Source of the DNA: Chlorokybus atmophyticus
Taxonomy: Eukaryota > Streptophyta > Chlorokybophyceae > Chlorokybales > Chlorokybaceae
DNA: 64,000 nucleotides
Direction: 5' to 3'
Assembly (NCBI GenBank): GCA_009103225.1
Contig: RHPI01002069.1
Span: 2,070,196-2,134,195, forward strand
The position numbers were made by a program, and so were the translations under genes. Of this stretch, positions 1 through 10,261 are shown in pieces. How positions within the stretch are numbered: the stretch's first letter is position 1; every line of letters starts with the position of its first letter. The notes under the pieces are model-generated. The model worked only from the letters and a program-made list of their open reading frames with translations. It had not been told where the DNA came from and made no database searches.

Positions 1-890
1 GGTTGTTAAAGGCCATGGGGACGGTGCGCTCGAAAAGCGCGGGGCGCGTGGTGATGTCGTGGTGCATCCAGTCAGGGTCGTTGAGGTTGTCCACGACGCG
101 ATCCACCTCCTGCTACGCACGAAAGGGGAGCAATGGTGGTCGCCCGAACAGCAGGTAGTACGGGCTGTACTCACGCAGAGCCGCCTGCTTTGACAATCGA
201 TATCCGAGGACCACCCACGGGAGGTGGTCATCCCAAGTGTTCTTCTCATACTCCAGCACGTACTTACGGAGTGCCTTCTTGATGGTCTGCACTGTACGCT
301 CGGCGAGACCGTCGGCTTGAGGGTGATCACGCGAGGTACGACAGTGGTCGATGTAACACTTGTCCAAGAGGGTGTCGAACTCCCCTCTGAACTCAGTACC
401 TTGGTCAGTGATGACCTCGGCGCAGCTGCCAAATCGGCTGAGAACGTGAGAGAGGAAGGCACCCCCCTGCTGCTCTTGTCGGGTAATGGTACCAGCTCCA
501 CCCATTTGGAGAAGTGCTCGATCATGATTAGGATGTAACGGTTGCCACGCGCTGAGGGTGCCAAGTCTCCCAAGATGTCGAGCCCCCATCGATAAAAGAG
601 ACCGGAGATGGGGAGTGGGTGTAGGGTGGCGCTACGCGTGTTGAGGCTGGCGCGCACCATGTTACACTGCTGGCAGTGGCTGACGAACCCCTGCACCTGT
701 TTTGTTAACCGATACCACCAATATTGTGCCCTCACTAAGCTGACTGTACGCTTGACACCGAAGTGTCCAAGCTCAGTGTGGAGGGAAGTGATGATGCCCT
801 CGCGCGTGACTGGTGTCGGCACTTCCTTGTCTTCGTCATGGAAGCGGCGATATAGCTTGTCACCTGCCCATCGATAGTGACGGGTGCGTT
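1..890 (-). pseudogene. Gypsy integrase region (HHCC zinc finger and DDE core), broken, 3' end outside the window
   Basis: The minus strand at about 840-640 encodes an HHCC-type finger (LHTELGHFGVKRT, then CQQCN) followed by GLDILGDL, which fits the first Asp of the DDE core. At 589-113 it continues with VITDQGTEFRGEF (second Asp) and the segment around DHPQADGLAERTVQTIKKAL (catalytic Glu). The two parts are in different frames, with the shift near 480-500, and an in-frame stop at about 113-115 precedes further similar sequence to the window edge. Integrase joins retrotransposon cDNA to chromosomal DNA; this copy cannot make an intact enzyme. Confidence 0.85.
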
Positions 891-899
891 GGTTGACAC

Positions 900-1543
900 G
901 GTCCTTTACGCGGGCACTCATGCCGGAGGGAAGCTGGCCACTTTGAAGAAAGGAGAGTGATGGCTTGTCCAGCCATATGTCCTGCCGGGTGTCAGTGGGC
1001 GCCAGCTCTGTGTCATCAACTTCAATGTCAACTGCGTGGGCGTCTTCCAAGGGTGTGGTTGCCGCAGGGCCGGTAGGCTGAAGGGCAGGAATCTCCTCTG
1101 CCATTGCTGAGGCAATGGTGTTGGTCTTGTGCCCTGAGCGCAACGCGGCAGCCGCAAACATGGCTGCCATGGTGGGGGTTGTTGCTGCAGGGACGAGCTC
1201 ATGCCGAGCTCCAGTTGCATCGTTGATGCTGAGGTGAGGGTTGCGACTGAGGCCATCGGCGTCTTGGTTGGTGAGGCCAGCGCGGTGGTCGATCTCGTAC
1301 TGCTGCAACAGCAAGGCCCATCGAGCAAGTTTCCCTGTCAGATGTTGGTTGGTCATCAGCCACTTGAGGGGCTGATGATCGGTGATTAGCTGGAACTGCC
1401 GACCAAAGAGGAAGGGTCAGAAGAAGGAGATGGCCCACACTGCAGCGAGGCACCCCCCCTTGTAGCTGCTGTAGTTGGCCTCGGCGTTATTGTTGCTTCG
1501 GCTGGCGTATGACACCACCCGCTCCTTCTTGTTCTCAATCGTG
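900..1543 (-). pseudogene. Gypsy RNase H remnant and linker
   Basis: The RT ORF runs into the start of an RNase H domain (PFILHTDESKLGMGAVLV, containing the first catalytic Asp) and then hits a stop at 1544. Downstream minus-strand sequence drifts between frames without one long ORF. RNase H remains are expected here from the gypsy order, but I cannot trace the full active site, so I treat the segment as decayed. Confidence 0.55.
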
Positions 1544-2845
1544 CTACACCAGCACCGCTCCCATCCCCAGCTTGCTCTCGTCGGTATGAAGGATGAAAGG
1601 CTTGGCGTAGTCCGGACGTTGAAGGATGGGAGCGGTGGTGAGCCTGCTTTTCAGCTCCTCGAAGGCCTGCTGTTGCGGCTCCTTCCATGCGAACTCCACC
1701 TCCTTCTTCGATAGCTTGTTGAGGGGCCTTGCGATCTTCGCGAAGTCCTTCACGAACCGGCGATAGTAGTTGGCAAGTCTCAAAAAAGCGCGCCGACGTG
1801 TGAGGTCTGTCGGGGCAGAGATAGCTGCCAGAGCCTCTACTATTGCCTGCTGCACATACACACCGTGGGGCACAATCATGTGCCCTAAGTACAGCACCTT
1901 GTGGGTGAAAAAGGTACACTTGTCGGGGTGTACGGTCATCCCCACTCCCTTGAGTCGTTTCAGCACCGCTTCGATGTGCTGAAGATGCTCCTCGTTGCTG
2001 CGGCTGAAGATGAGGATGTCATCGATGTAGCACCGCGCGAAGTCCAGCCCCTTCAAGGCCTTGTCCATGACGCGTTGAAACTTGGCGGGGGCATTCTTCA
2101 GCCCAAACGGCATTACCTTCCATTGGTACAACCATCGGTTGCCCCAGAAGAAGGTCTTGTGCTTGTCCTCGTCCTTGATGGCGATTTGGTTGTACCCTTG
2201 ACGCATGTGCAGGATGCTGAAGACTGTGCAGTCTCCCACATCATCAAAGATACCCTCTGCTGTGGGCATGGGGTACCTGTCTTGCTTGGTCTTGTTGTTG
2301 AGGGGGCGATAGTCGCCACACATGCGTCGCTCTGTCCAGTTGCCTGCTGAATTCTTCTTCAGTGGCATGACGGTTGCTGCTGTGAAGTCCGATGTGGACT
2401 CTTCGATAAGGCCTGCATCAAGTAGCGCCTTACATTCCTGCTCCACCAGGTCCTCTTCCAACTTGGACAGCCTGTATTGCCGCCGGAACACCAGCTCAGT
2501 GTCCACCAGCTCGATGTCCATCTGGTACACTGAGCATGTACCCAATGCCTTCACATTGAAGCTGAATTGGCTCCTCCATTTGTCGAGGAGAGCCTCCAGC
2601 TTCTCTCGAGTGTCTTTTGTGGCCAAAGGGCCAATGGCATGGTCCCATGAGGTCGCATTGGCAACCACGGGAATGTCCTCCACTGTCACTGCTGCTTGCT
2701 CCTCCATGTGGACCACCTCGAGGGCTGTGTGAGCGGCCTTGGTGTCGACAACGCGATCAGCCCACCCCCCAGCCAAGTGTTCGAGATCCTCGAAGGACAC
2801 GTGGCGGTCCTGCAATGCGAAGCTCAGCTCCAGCAGCCATACCAT
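1544..2845 (-). CDS. Gypsy reverse transcriptase
   Basis: A 433-aa ORF with hallmarks of a Ty3/gypsy RT: the VMPFGLKNAPAKFQRVMDKA block, the catalytic YIDD box in CYIDDILIFSRS, then the thumb/connection region and the first RNase H motif at the C terminus. In the family this enzyme copies element RNA into DNA in the cytoplasmic particle. It lies directly downstream of the methyltransferase reading and was probably part of one polyprotein. The start at 2845 is just the first Met after a stop. This is the best preserved part of the element. Confidence 0.9.
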   Translation of the reverse strand: MVWLLELSFALQDRHVSFEDLEHLAGGWADRVVDTKAAHTALEVVHMEEQAAVTVEDIPVVANATSWDHAIGPLATKDTREKLEALLDKWRSQFSFNVKALGTCSVYQMDIELVDTELVFRRQYRLSKLEEDLVEQECKALLDAGLIEESTSDFTAATVMPLKKNSAGNWTERRMCGDYRPLNNKTKQDRYPMPTAEGIFDDVGDCTVFSILHMRQGYNQIAIKDEDKHKTFFWGNRWLYQWKVMPFGLKNAPAKFQRVMDKALKGLDFARCYIDDILIFSRSNEEHLQHIEAVLKRLKGVGMTVHPDKCTFFTHKVLYLGHMIVPHGVYVQQAIVEALAAISAPTDLTRRRAFLRLANYYRRFVKDFAKIARPLNKLSKKEVEFAWKEPQQQAFEELKSRLTTAPILQRPDYAKPFILHTDESKLGMGAVLV

Positions 2846-2895
2846 GCTGTTCTAGTCCATGGCGCGGCCAAGCAGCTGGCATTGCTGACTATCTG

Positions 2896-3830
2896 TCAGC
2901 GATGAGCCCGTGATGCTGTTGGGGAAGAATTCATGGCGCGTTCACGCTCGCGTGCGTTGGGTTCCTCCGGCCTGTTGGTGGTCGCATCAAACACCATCCC
3001 GTTACCACCATTCCGAAATACATAGGAGCCTGGGTAGGATACCAATGTGGGGAGTGCGCGACGGGGCTGACCGGGCTGATTGCACGGGTAGAAGTGGTTG
3101 TGGTCATGACGCAGCACAGGTTGTGCTTTGCGGCCGGGGTCAAGGATGTCATCGATCAGCAGGTTGCGCGGCCGAGCGCTGCGTGTGTATTTTGCGGTCA
3201 TAAGCTCCTCCACGGTGGCCAAGTTTGTCCACTTGGCACGTACACGATGTGCGCGCGAGCCATGTTGTGCAGCGTTCACCTTGAGTGGGTGCCCCAGAAT
3301 GGAGCAAACTTGTCGGTAGCTGGAGGCCACATGCGGGCGCTTGTTGTCCTCTGAATGCACATTTTCAATGACGTACCCCAGGGGTCTGGAGATCTATTGG
3401 TGTTGAAGGAGGTGAATGATTCTCATTAGCTCCCAAAACAGCCCTGAGCGAGGGTCTTCGAGGCCTTGCCCCTTGCCTGCCCTGGAGTGCCCTTGGCATT
3501 CCCACCCAGCTATCAATAGGTCGACGTTGCCGAGGGACAGTAGGTGATCTTCGGTAATCAGCTGGATGTCTTGTGAAAACGCTTTGAGGCTGCCTTACAA
3601 CGCCGAGAGGGGTAGTAGCTGTGGAGATCTCTCGTGCAGTTGGCGTAAGTGGTGCTTGAGGGCCGTTTGCGCGTGTGGGTCTAGGTCGCAGTAATAGTAC
3701 TTGACAACCTTCACACCCGTGTTGAGGACATCGGCACGACCACTGCCAATGCCTCCAAACAGCTCCAACACTGTGATGCCCTGCTGCCTGCGAAAGGTGT
3801 GGAACTCCAGCATTCCGGTGGCCACCATAT
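2896..3830 (-). pseudogene. Cytosine-C5 DNA methyltransferase domain inside the gypsy polyprotein
   Basis: Read downward on the minus strand: motif I as TVLELFGGIGSGRADVL at about 3775-3725, an acidic motif II-like YYYCDLDPHAQTAL, a motif IV-like GWECQGHSRAG at about 3490 (CQ where most families have PCQ), motif VI as GYVIENV at about 3375, and a motif VIII-like GSRAHRVRAKW at about 3255-3220. Spacing and the GSRAHR form resemble DNMT3-type enzymes. In-frame stops near 3595 and 3390 break it. Such enzymes transfer methyl groups from S-adenosylmethionine to cytosine C5. It sits between protease and RT, where a standard gypsy element has no such domain. Confidence 0.8.
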
Positions 3831-4294
3831 GCTGGTCCTGCACCTTGTTGTGGCTTCGGTAGTTGGGGAAGCGCGTGATGATCAGTGGCTGGCTCAGCAA
3901 AACGTGTGCGTCCACATGTGCGCGCCAGCGCCGTTCGGCTGGGTCTTGTAATGCTACTTTCACGGTGGCATCCTCCTGCTCCTCGTTGTAAGGGGTGAGA
4001 GAGGAGTCGACGGTTCGACACGGAGCCGTGGCACCAGCAGCGTCTTGCGTCGGAGCGCTGTCGTATGTGGCCGTTGCAGCCTCCCGTGTGAGGGCGTGGC
4101 TGCGTGTGGCCACGGCAGCCACTTTGCGTTGGGCGCGCGTGCGCAAGACCAACTCGAGAGGCAGGAAACCCTGCACCTCTCTGTCATCCTTATCCCAATG
4201 TCCCGAAGCCACGCCCGCTCTGTCCAGCAGTCGAGGTCCATGCCCACAGGGAAGTTGAAGTCCTGCCCAAGCGGAAAATCGAAGGAGCGCTCGG

Positions 4295-5760
4295 CTAGCC
4301 GGCATTGGTGATCACACATTGCTTGATGATCTCGGTTGTGTGGGTTGGGTCCAGCCCTGTCAACCGAATGCAAAAGGCCTCCCTGGTGATTCCCATCACC
4401 TTATCTCGGCTACCTGTGGCAGTGCTTAACACATACGGGCAAGGCACCAAGTCGGAGCTGGTTATGCCGAGGGACCGCGCGAGGAAGCGCCCGATGATGA
4501 TCGGCTGTGCTCCGGTATCCAGCATCACTCGCTTGGGTGCCAGGCCGTTAATGGTAACGTGCTTGCCTTGGTTGGCCACCATGGCAGCATTGGCGTTAAT
4601 GCGCAGCCTTTTCGTAGGAGCTGTCTGCACCTTTGCCTCAGTTCTCTCAGGTGGGGGTGCTGAGCGCATTGCAGATAGAGCTCCTCTGCCTGCTGGGTCC
4701 GGAGGACCCCCTCCTTGCCCTCTCCCTCTGCTGAACCGACCTTGTCGTGGTGGTTGGTAGACATGGGGGGGCCTCGGTGCTGGAGGTTCCGGCGCCGGTT
4801 GTGGTGGCGGCGTAGGTGGATGCTGCCTTTGCGAAGATGGAATCATGCCCGCGGGTGTACCCAATGGCTGTGGAGGAAACCGCAGAGAACCCCGTGTTTG
4901 TGGGCCTGCCTCGCGTTCAGCTTGCTCCGCGGCGTACGTCCATCGGACAGCATGAGCCGCCTCTTTGACCAACGTCCCTTCCCACGTGGCCGTGGGCTTG
5001 GTGTCTATGTCGGTTCAGTGATGATATTGAGACATGGGCTGCAGGTATACGGCGCGTAGTAGCTGTCGCCGCATGTCGTGGGTGATGGTGGGGACTCGCA
5101 AGATCCATGCCATGTAGGCATCCCACCTTCCTTGTACCACTCCCACATCGAGCACGGTCATGGAGCGCGCGCGTAGGGTGCGCTGGAGGTTAGTCAGCTG
5201 TGCGTGTAGCTCATGAGCAATGGCAATGCGCCGCCGTTGTCGTGCGGCTTCCACCCCTGGCAGCCGCAGCATTGCCTCTTGCACTCCCTCCAGCGTGTCC
5301 GGGGCCGTGGTGGCAGCCTCATCGTATGCTTGTCGCGCAAACGAACGAATGCCCCCAACCATGATGCTCGGTTGCCAAAGGCAAACAAGGGGACAGCAGG
5401 GTGATTGGCAACGAGCCATGTCACGAGACGGGCTCAAGCGGCGCTGCCCTCTCGCATCCCCATCATCTGTTTTATTGTGTTGCCCTTAGGCCTGTGCAGC
5501 ATGACTGCTTGTCGAATGAGTGCGGTACGGAGTTGTTGCTCCCCCACCATACCAGCTCCTCCTCGTTGTATGGTGTCCCCTTGCGGGGTGAGGTACCCTC
5601 GCCCCGCATCGCGTTGATCCTCAGGCATGTCTTCAACCAAAGGAGGCAGCAGCGGGGCGATTACCCCCCGCAATTGTTGTGCCAACGCCCTCGCTTGGTC
5701 TGCAACAGTTGCTTGTCCTGGCTGTGCGAGGGCGACTGCCGTGGAGTACTATGGTCAGCG
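4295..5760 (-). pseudogene. Gypsy polyprotein segment with retropepsin-like aspartic protease
   Basis: ORFs 5685-5434, 5437-5015 and 4972-4295 follow one another in shifted frames. The last has a Pro/Arg/Gly-rich stretch and then VMLDTGAQPIIIGRFLARSL, a clear retropepsin site (DTGA) with the flap and helix expected after it. The upstream pieces are helical, with many Leu and Arg, and resemble a Gag or linker region. In the family the protease cuts the Gag-Pol polyprotein. The copia element sits immediately to the right and separates this from the N-terminal part at 10844-11788. Confidence 0.75.
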
Positions 5761-5765
5761 TTGTG
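5761..5765. repeat. Left target-site duplication of copia element 1 (TTGTG)
   Basis: TTGTG directly precedes the LTR; CTGTG directly follows the other LTR at 10687-10691. Copia integrases make 5-bp duplications, so this fits with one substitution. Confidence 0.6.
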
Positions 5766-6190
5766 TGTTGAAGGACTAGCATGCACATGTAGCTGAGGCA
5801 AGCATGGATACACACGGACAGAGTTACCGCCACCAGAGCATACACAAGTCACATCACATTCATCTATTACAAGTTGTCCGCTGGTTCTTATACCAGCCAG
5901 TTACACACACGTCTACGTTTGCAAGCACTGCGTAAGCTATACTCAGCCTTTTGACGCGCTCTAAGCTGTGTTGTCTTTCTTACAACCAGAGCTTTCCAAC
6001 AAGCTCTCACACGCCTAATATGAGTAAGTATACACGGAGATATGAAGCAGTTAGTAAGGCTCCAGTCTGGAGTCCGGAGTCTGGTCCGACGATGCCATCT
6101 TGCTAAGTCCGGACCTAGTGCTCGTCCTTATGACCTTCTACTCCTGTGTGGAGGGTCGATGCTGATCGTATGTAGGAATGACTCTCAACA
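5766..6190 (-). repeat. 3' LTR of copia element 1
   Basis: 425 bp, TG...CA ends, two substitutions from the LTR at 10262-10686. Confidence 0.93.
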
Positions 6191-6232
6191 CTCCCACGCG
6201 AGCAGCTTGACCTCCAACGCTTGCTCCTGTAG

Positions 6233-7720
6233 TCAAACACAGATGCCAAGTCCTGCGCAACAAGTCTTGAACTTGAGCGGTGACAATGGCTTTGTCATGA
6301 AGTCCGCCAGCATGCCCTCAGTGTTGCAGTACTGGAACTCCACCTCCTTCCTTGTGACTCTGTCACGCACAAAATGATGCATGACATCAATGTGCTTCGT
6401 CCTTGCTGAGGCGATAGGGTGCTTCAACAACTTGATGGCTCCTTGGTTGTCACAGTTGATGACGATGCACGCCATGGGGTGCTCCAAGTCTGCCATGAGC
6501 TTGCGAAGCCAGAGTGCCTCCTTCACTGCTGCTGCCGCTGCCATGTACTCAGCCTCTGATGTAGATGCTGCTGTTGTTGGCTGCAGCCTGCTGTTCCAGC
6601 TCACCACGCCTCCGTTCAGCTTGAAGACGTAGCCTGTAGTGGACCTCCTGCTGTTGAGGTCACCAGCAAAGTCCGAGTCGCAGTAGCCCTCCAACTCAGT
6701 GCTCCCGCTCCCAAACTTGATGCCAACTGTTGCGCTCCCAGCAACATAGCGTAGTACTCCCTTTGCTGCTCTCCAGTGCTCCATGCTCGGTGCAGACATG
6801 TAGCGAGCAAGTACTCCCACAGCATGTGCAACATCGGGACGTGTGCACACTGCCAGATAGAGCATGCTGCCTACCAGCTCACCATATGGATACTGAGCCT
6901 TGTCGAGTACCTCCTCATCCTTTGCCTTGATGAGGGCAGTGCCAAGTGCCAACGGTGTGGTCTTGGTCTTCGCTTCAGTGAGCCCAAACTTGGTGACGAG
7001 TCTTTTCACCATCTGCTCCTGACTGATCTTGATTGTGCGAGCCGCCATGTCGCGCTCAATCACCATGCCAAGGAACCACTTGGCCTCTCCAAGATCACGA
7101 ACTGAGAATGCTTGCTGTAGAGCAAGTTTCGTCTCCTGCAGGTGGTGCACCTGCCAAGCGGTGATGATGATATCATCAACATACACGAGCAGCCAGACCT
7201 TGTTGTCTGCATGGATGAAGAGACCAGGGTCTGCAGAGGATGCGGTGAAGCCAAGTGCCTCCAACTCCTTGGTGAGCTTGATGTGCCACATACGCGGTGC
7301 CTGTCGCAGCCCGTACAGTGCCTTGATCGGCTTGCACGCTGTGCCTCTCTCCCCTTCTTTATATCCAGGTGGTTGCTCGATGAAGATCTCCTCCTCCAGC
7401 TCTCCGTAGAGGAAGGCAGTCTTCACATCCAGGTGATGCAGCTCCAGGTCTTCAGCAGCAACCATAGCTAGCACTGCACGGAAGGTGGTATGCTTACTTG
7501 CAGGTGCAAACACTTCGTTGAAGTCCACACCTTCCTGCTGCAAGAAGCCCTTTGCCACCAGTCTTGCCTTGTAGCGCTCAATGTTGCCCTGACCATCACG
7601 CTTCACCTTGAAGACCCATTTCACTGGAATGGTCTTCACTCCTTGCGGAATCTGCTCCAGTGACCAAGTGTTGTTGGCATGGAGTGACGCAATCTCCTCG
7701 TCCATAGCACGCCATGCCAT
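6233..7720 (-). CDS. Copia reverse transcriptase and RNase H
   Basis: A 495-aa ORF. The N-terminal region has the copia RT signature VKWVFKVKRDGQGNIERYKA, then FNEVFAPASKHTTFRAVLAM, and the catalytic box as LLVYVDDIIIT. The C-terminal third is RNase H-like, with GYCDSDFAGD, the YVFKLNGGVVSW stretch, STSEAEYMA, and TKHIDVMHHFVRD. Normally this is continuous with Gag and integrase, but here it is out of frame with the upstream ORF; the switch lies near 7700-7720. At the same place copia element 2 reads straight through, so element 1 carries a small indel. It would need frameshifting to make RT. Confidence 0.92.
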   Translation of the reverse strand: MAWRAMDEEIASLHANNTWSLEQIPQGVKTIPVKWVFKVKRDGQGNIERYKARLVAKGFLQQEGVDFNEVFAPASKHTTFRAVLAMVAAEDLELHHLDVKTAFLYGELEEEIFIEQPPGYKEGERGTACKPIKALYGLRQAPRMWHIKLTKELEALGFTASSADPGLFIHADNKVWLLVYVDDIIITAWQVHHLQETKLALQQAFSVRDLGEAKWFLGMVIERDMAARTIKISQEQMVKRLVTKFGLTEAKTKTTPLALGTALIKAKDEEVLDKAQYPYGELVGSMLYLAVCTRPDVAHAVGVLARYMSAPSMEHWRAAKGVLRYVAGSATVGIKFGSGSTELEGYCDSDFAGDLNSRRSTTGYVFKLNGGVVSWNSRLQPTTAASTSEAEYMAAAAAVKEALWLRKLMADLEHPMACIVINCDNQGAIKLLKHPIASARTKHIDVMHHFVRDRVTRKEVEFQYCNTEGMLADFMTKPLSPLKFKTCCAGLGICV

Positions 7721-10218
7721 TGCTCCGCATCTGGTGGTAACAATGCCTCCGCGTAGGTGCTTGGCTCCTCATTCTGCACACTGGCGACGTGTGCCTTGTG
7801 TAGGAAGTTTGGTGCCTTTCTCTCCCTCACTGGGTATCTCCGAGCTGCGTGCTCCTGCTGCAGGTGCGGCTCCTTCTGGCCTGCTACAATTGAGTCTCGC
7901 TCACCTTTGTTGTTGATGACTGTCTCGCCCTCAGCCTCCAATGTCTTAGGATGCTCCTGTGGCTGTACTTCATCGTCATCTCCCGGAAAGAAGCTTGCTT
8001 CTGGTTGTGATAATCCCTCATGGAAAACCACCTCTCTGCTCACGATGATCTTTTGAGTGTCCTCGAGCAAGATCCTGTAAGCCTTGGAACCCGGTTCATA
8101 GCCAACGAAGATGCCCTTCTTGCTGACCGGCTCCAGCTTGTGCCTGAGCTGTTTAGGCACTAGTGCATATGCCGTGCATCCAAACACACGCATACCACTC
8201 ACATCTGGTGTGGCTCCATAGAAGTGCTCCCACGGAGTCTTCTGCTCTGAGCTCACCGGAGACCTGTTGCGGATGTAGTTGGCAGTGAGTACCGCCTCCT
8301 TCCACAAACTGTCTTCCATCTTTGTGTCGTTGAGCATAGCTCGAACACGCTCCAAGAGTGTCCTGTTGAGGCGTTCAGCTGCTCCATTCTGCTGCGGGGT
8401 GTAGGGTGCCGTTGTCTCGTGGCGTATGCCCTTGCTGGCGAAGAACTCCTTCAACTCCTTGTTGATGTACTCCCCTCCTCGATCACTCCTCATTGCCTTC
8501 ATCTTGTTGCCAGACTGGGTCTCCAACAAGGCTACAACTGTGCGCACAGCTCCAGCAACTTCTGACTTCAGTGTCAACGGAAAGATGATGGACAGCTTGC
8601 TGTAGTCGTCGAGGAATGTAGCAAAGTACCTGACCCCTCCCTTCGCCACAATGCGCATAGGGCCACAGACATCCATGTGCACAAGCTCGCAAGGATGCTG
8701 ACTGCTAGAAGAGGATGATGGGAATGGCATAGCATGCTGCTTTGCAACCAGGCATGGTTCACAAAGTGCACCTGATGCATTCTTGAGTTCTTCTGTGCTG
8801 AGATGGATGCCCTTGACCATCTTGTCAGCGACAAGGCGAGTGAGGTTGACGTAGCTGAGATGCCCGAACCTTCGATGCCACAATGTTGGCGACTCCTTGT
8901 CCTTCACCACCATGGCTTGAATGTCTCTGTCTTGAGGCTGCTCCACGTGGTAGAGCCCTCCCGGATCAGCGATTTCAACCATGTGCACAACCCCATCAAT
9001 GATGACTGAGCAGCCACCCTTCCGAAATAGGATCTCCGCGCCTAAGCGCTCCGCAACCCTCACAGAGAATAGACTCGCAATAGCCTTAGGAACATGCAGG
9101 ACGTTGCGTAACAACACCTCGCGTAGCGTGTTACCAACCTTGCACTGGAGTCGTACGTTGCCAACTCCCTCAGCCACCAGTACTTCGCCACCGAAGCCCG
9201 CCACCTTGATTGTGGACGTCAGCTTCCTGTAGCCCTCCATCACCTCCTTGTTTGGTGTGAGATGACGATCGCAGCCAGAGTCCACCACCCAGAAAGCTGT
9301 GCCCGCCCTCGAACTGGATGCAGTGAAGGCGACATGTTTCTCCTTGTGTTGGTGCTCGTTGCCGCTGTTGCTGGTGCTTGCTCTAGGTTGCCCCTGTTGT
9401 TTCCTCCTACAGTCCTTCACAATGTGCCCCTTCCAACCACACCAGTGGCATGTGAGGTCTTTGTGACGAGGATTGCCTGGCTTGTTGCCCTTGTACTTCT
9501 CTTCATGGTTGCTCTTCTTTGCGTGCTTGCCGGTGTAGAAGGCGACGGCATCCGCTTGCTCGTCCTTCTTCACAACCCTCTGCTCCACGGTGAGCAGCTT
9601 CGGTAGCACATCGTCCAACGTCAACTCCGATGATGACGTCTCCAGCAGGGTTGCGACGACCTCGAACTCTGCTGGTAGCCCTGCAACAATGGCCAGCACT
9701 ACCTCCGTCTCCCCCATGTTGTGGCCGACGTTGATGAGGTCCGCCCACAGCTCTCTCGCGCGCGCAATATACTTTGTGATGGGTTCTGCTGTCTCCTGCC
9801 CGAGTGCGCTGAGCTGCTTGCGTAGATGCAACTTTCTGGCATTGTTCTTGGCTCTGAAAACGGCTGATAGCTTTTCCCAAGCTTGTCTACCATCCTCACA
9901 TGCAGTGAGCATGGGAAAGTGATGCGGTTTGCTGTTCAACACAAGTAAAGAGTGTGCTTCTGCTGAATGCTCTGACCACACAGTGTTCGCTCCTGGTGTT
10001 GGTGGTGGTGCCTTCGGATCAACGTACTTCCACACCTTCTTGTGGATGAGCAAGGCCTTCATCTCCACGCACCATGTGTTGTAGTTGTCGGTGTCCAGCT
10101 TTGCAATCTGCCCCTTGTCGTAGGTCGCCTCCATTTCTGTCGAGCCTGCCTTTCTTGCAGTTGACACCCAAGGCTCTGCTACCAACAAGCTACCGTAGTG
10201 TAGAACTACTATGCACAC
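7636..10218 (-). CDS. Copia Gag, protease and integrase
   Basis: An 860-aa ORF. From the N terminus: a Gag domain of the UBN2 kind (KLDTDNYNTWCVEMKALLIH), a single CCHC knuckle (CHWCGWKGHIVKDC), the aspartic protease site FWVVDSGCDRHLTP, the integrase zinc region (LWHRRFGHLSYVNL ... CEPCLVAKQ), and the DDE core with HMDVCGPM, MRSDRGGEYIN and the Glu in TPQQNGAAERLNRTL. The true start may be the internal Met at about 10134, which leads directly into the Gag domain. The last about 25 residues are frameshift artefact; the RT ORF continues in another frame. Confidence 0.92.
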   Translation of the reverse strand: MCIVVLHYGSLLVAEPWVSTARKAGSTEMEATYDKGQIAKLDTDNYNTWCVEMKALLIHKKVWKYVDPKAPPPTPGANTVWSEHSAEAHSLLVLNSKPHHFPMLTACEDGRQAWEKLSAVFRAKNNARKLHLRKQLSALGQETAEPITKYIARARELWADLINVGHNMGETEVVLAIVAGLPAEFEVVATLLETSSSELTLDDVLPKLLTVEQRVVKKDEQADAVAFYTGKHAKKSNHEEKYKGNKPGNPRHKDLTCHWCGWKGHIVKDCRRKQQGQPRASTSNSGNEHQHKEKHVAFTASSSRAGTAFWVVDSGCDRHLTPNKEVMEGYRKLTSTIKVAGFGGEVLVAEGVGNVRLQCKVGNTLREVLLRNVLHVPKAIASLFSVRVAERLGAEILFRKGGCSVIIDGVVHMVEIADPGGLYHVEQPQDRDIQAMVVKDKESPTLWHRRFGHLSYVNLTRLVADKMVKGIHLSTEELKNASGALCEPCLVAKQHAMPFPSSSSSSQHPCELVHMDVCGPMRIVAKGGVRYFATFLDDYSKLSIIFPLTLKSEVAGAVRTVVALLETQSGNKMKAMRSDRGGEYINKELKEFFASKGIRHETTAPYTPQQNGAAERLNRTLLERVRAMLNDTKMEDSLWKEAVLTANYIRNRSPVSSEQKTPWEHFYGATPDVSGMRVFGCTAYALVPKQLRHKLEPVSKKGIFVGYEPGSKAYRILLEDTQKIIVSREVVFHEGLSQPEASFFPGDDDEVQPQEHPKTLEAEGETVINNKGERDSIVAGQKEPHLQQEHAARRYPVRERKAPNFLHKAHVASVQNEEPSTYAEALLPPDAEQWHGVLWTRRLRHSMPTTLGHWSRFRKE

Positions 10219-10243
10219 AAGCTAGTCTCACACTCCTCAAGCG

Positions 10244-10261
10244 TAGTGTGGGCCCATAACC
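10244..10261 (-). promoter_or_regulatory. Copia primer-binding site matching the initiator tRNA anticodon arm
   Basis: Immediately inside the 5' LTR the minus strand reads GGTTATGGGCCCACAC. The first 13 bases are complementary to the CAU anticodon loop and stem of initiator methionine tRNA (TGGGCCCATAACC). This is the half-tRNA priming seen in Drosophila copia and relatives. Element 2 has the same sequence at about 44723-44740. Confidence 0.75.

Noticed and set aside
224-538. Plus-strand ORF of 104 aa
   Set aside because: Shadow of the integrase coding strand; no family features.
3365-4021. Long minus-strand ORF of 218 aa rich in Arg/Pro/His
   Set aside because: Other frame of the methyltransferase region; the motifs lie in the neighbouring frame.
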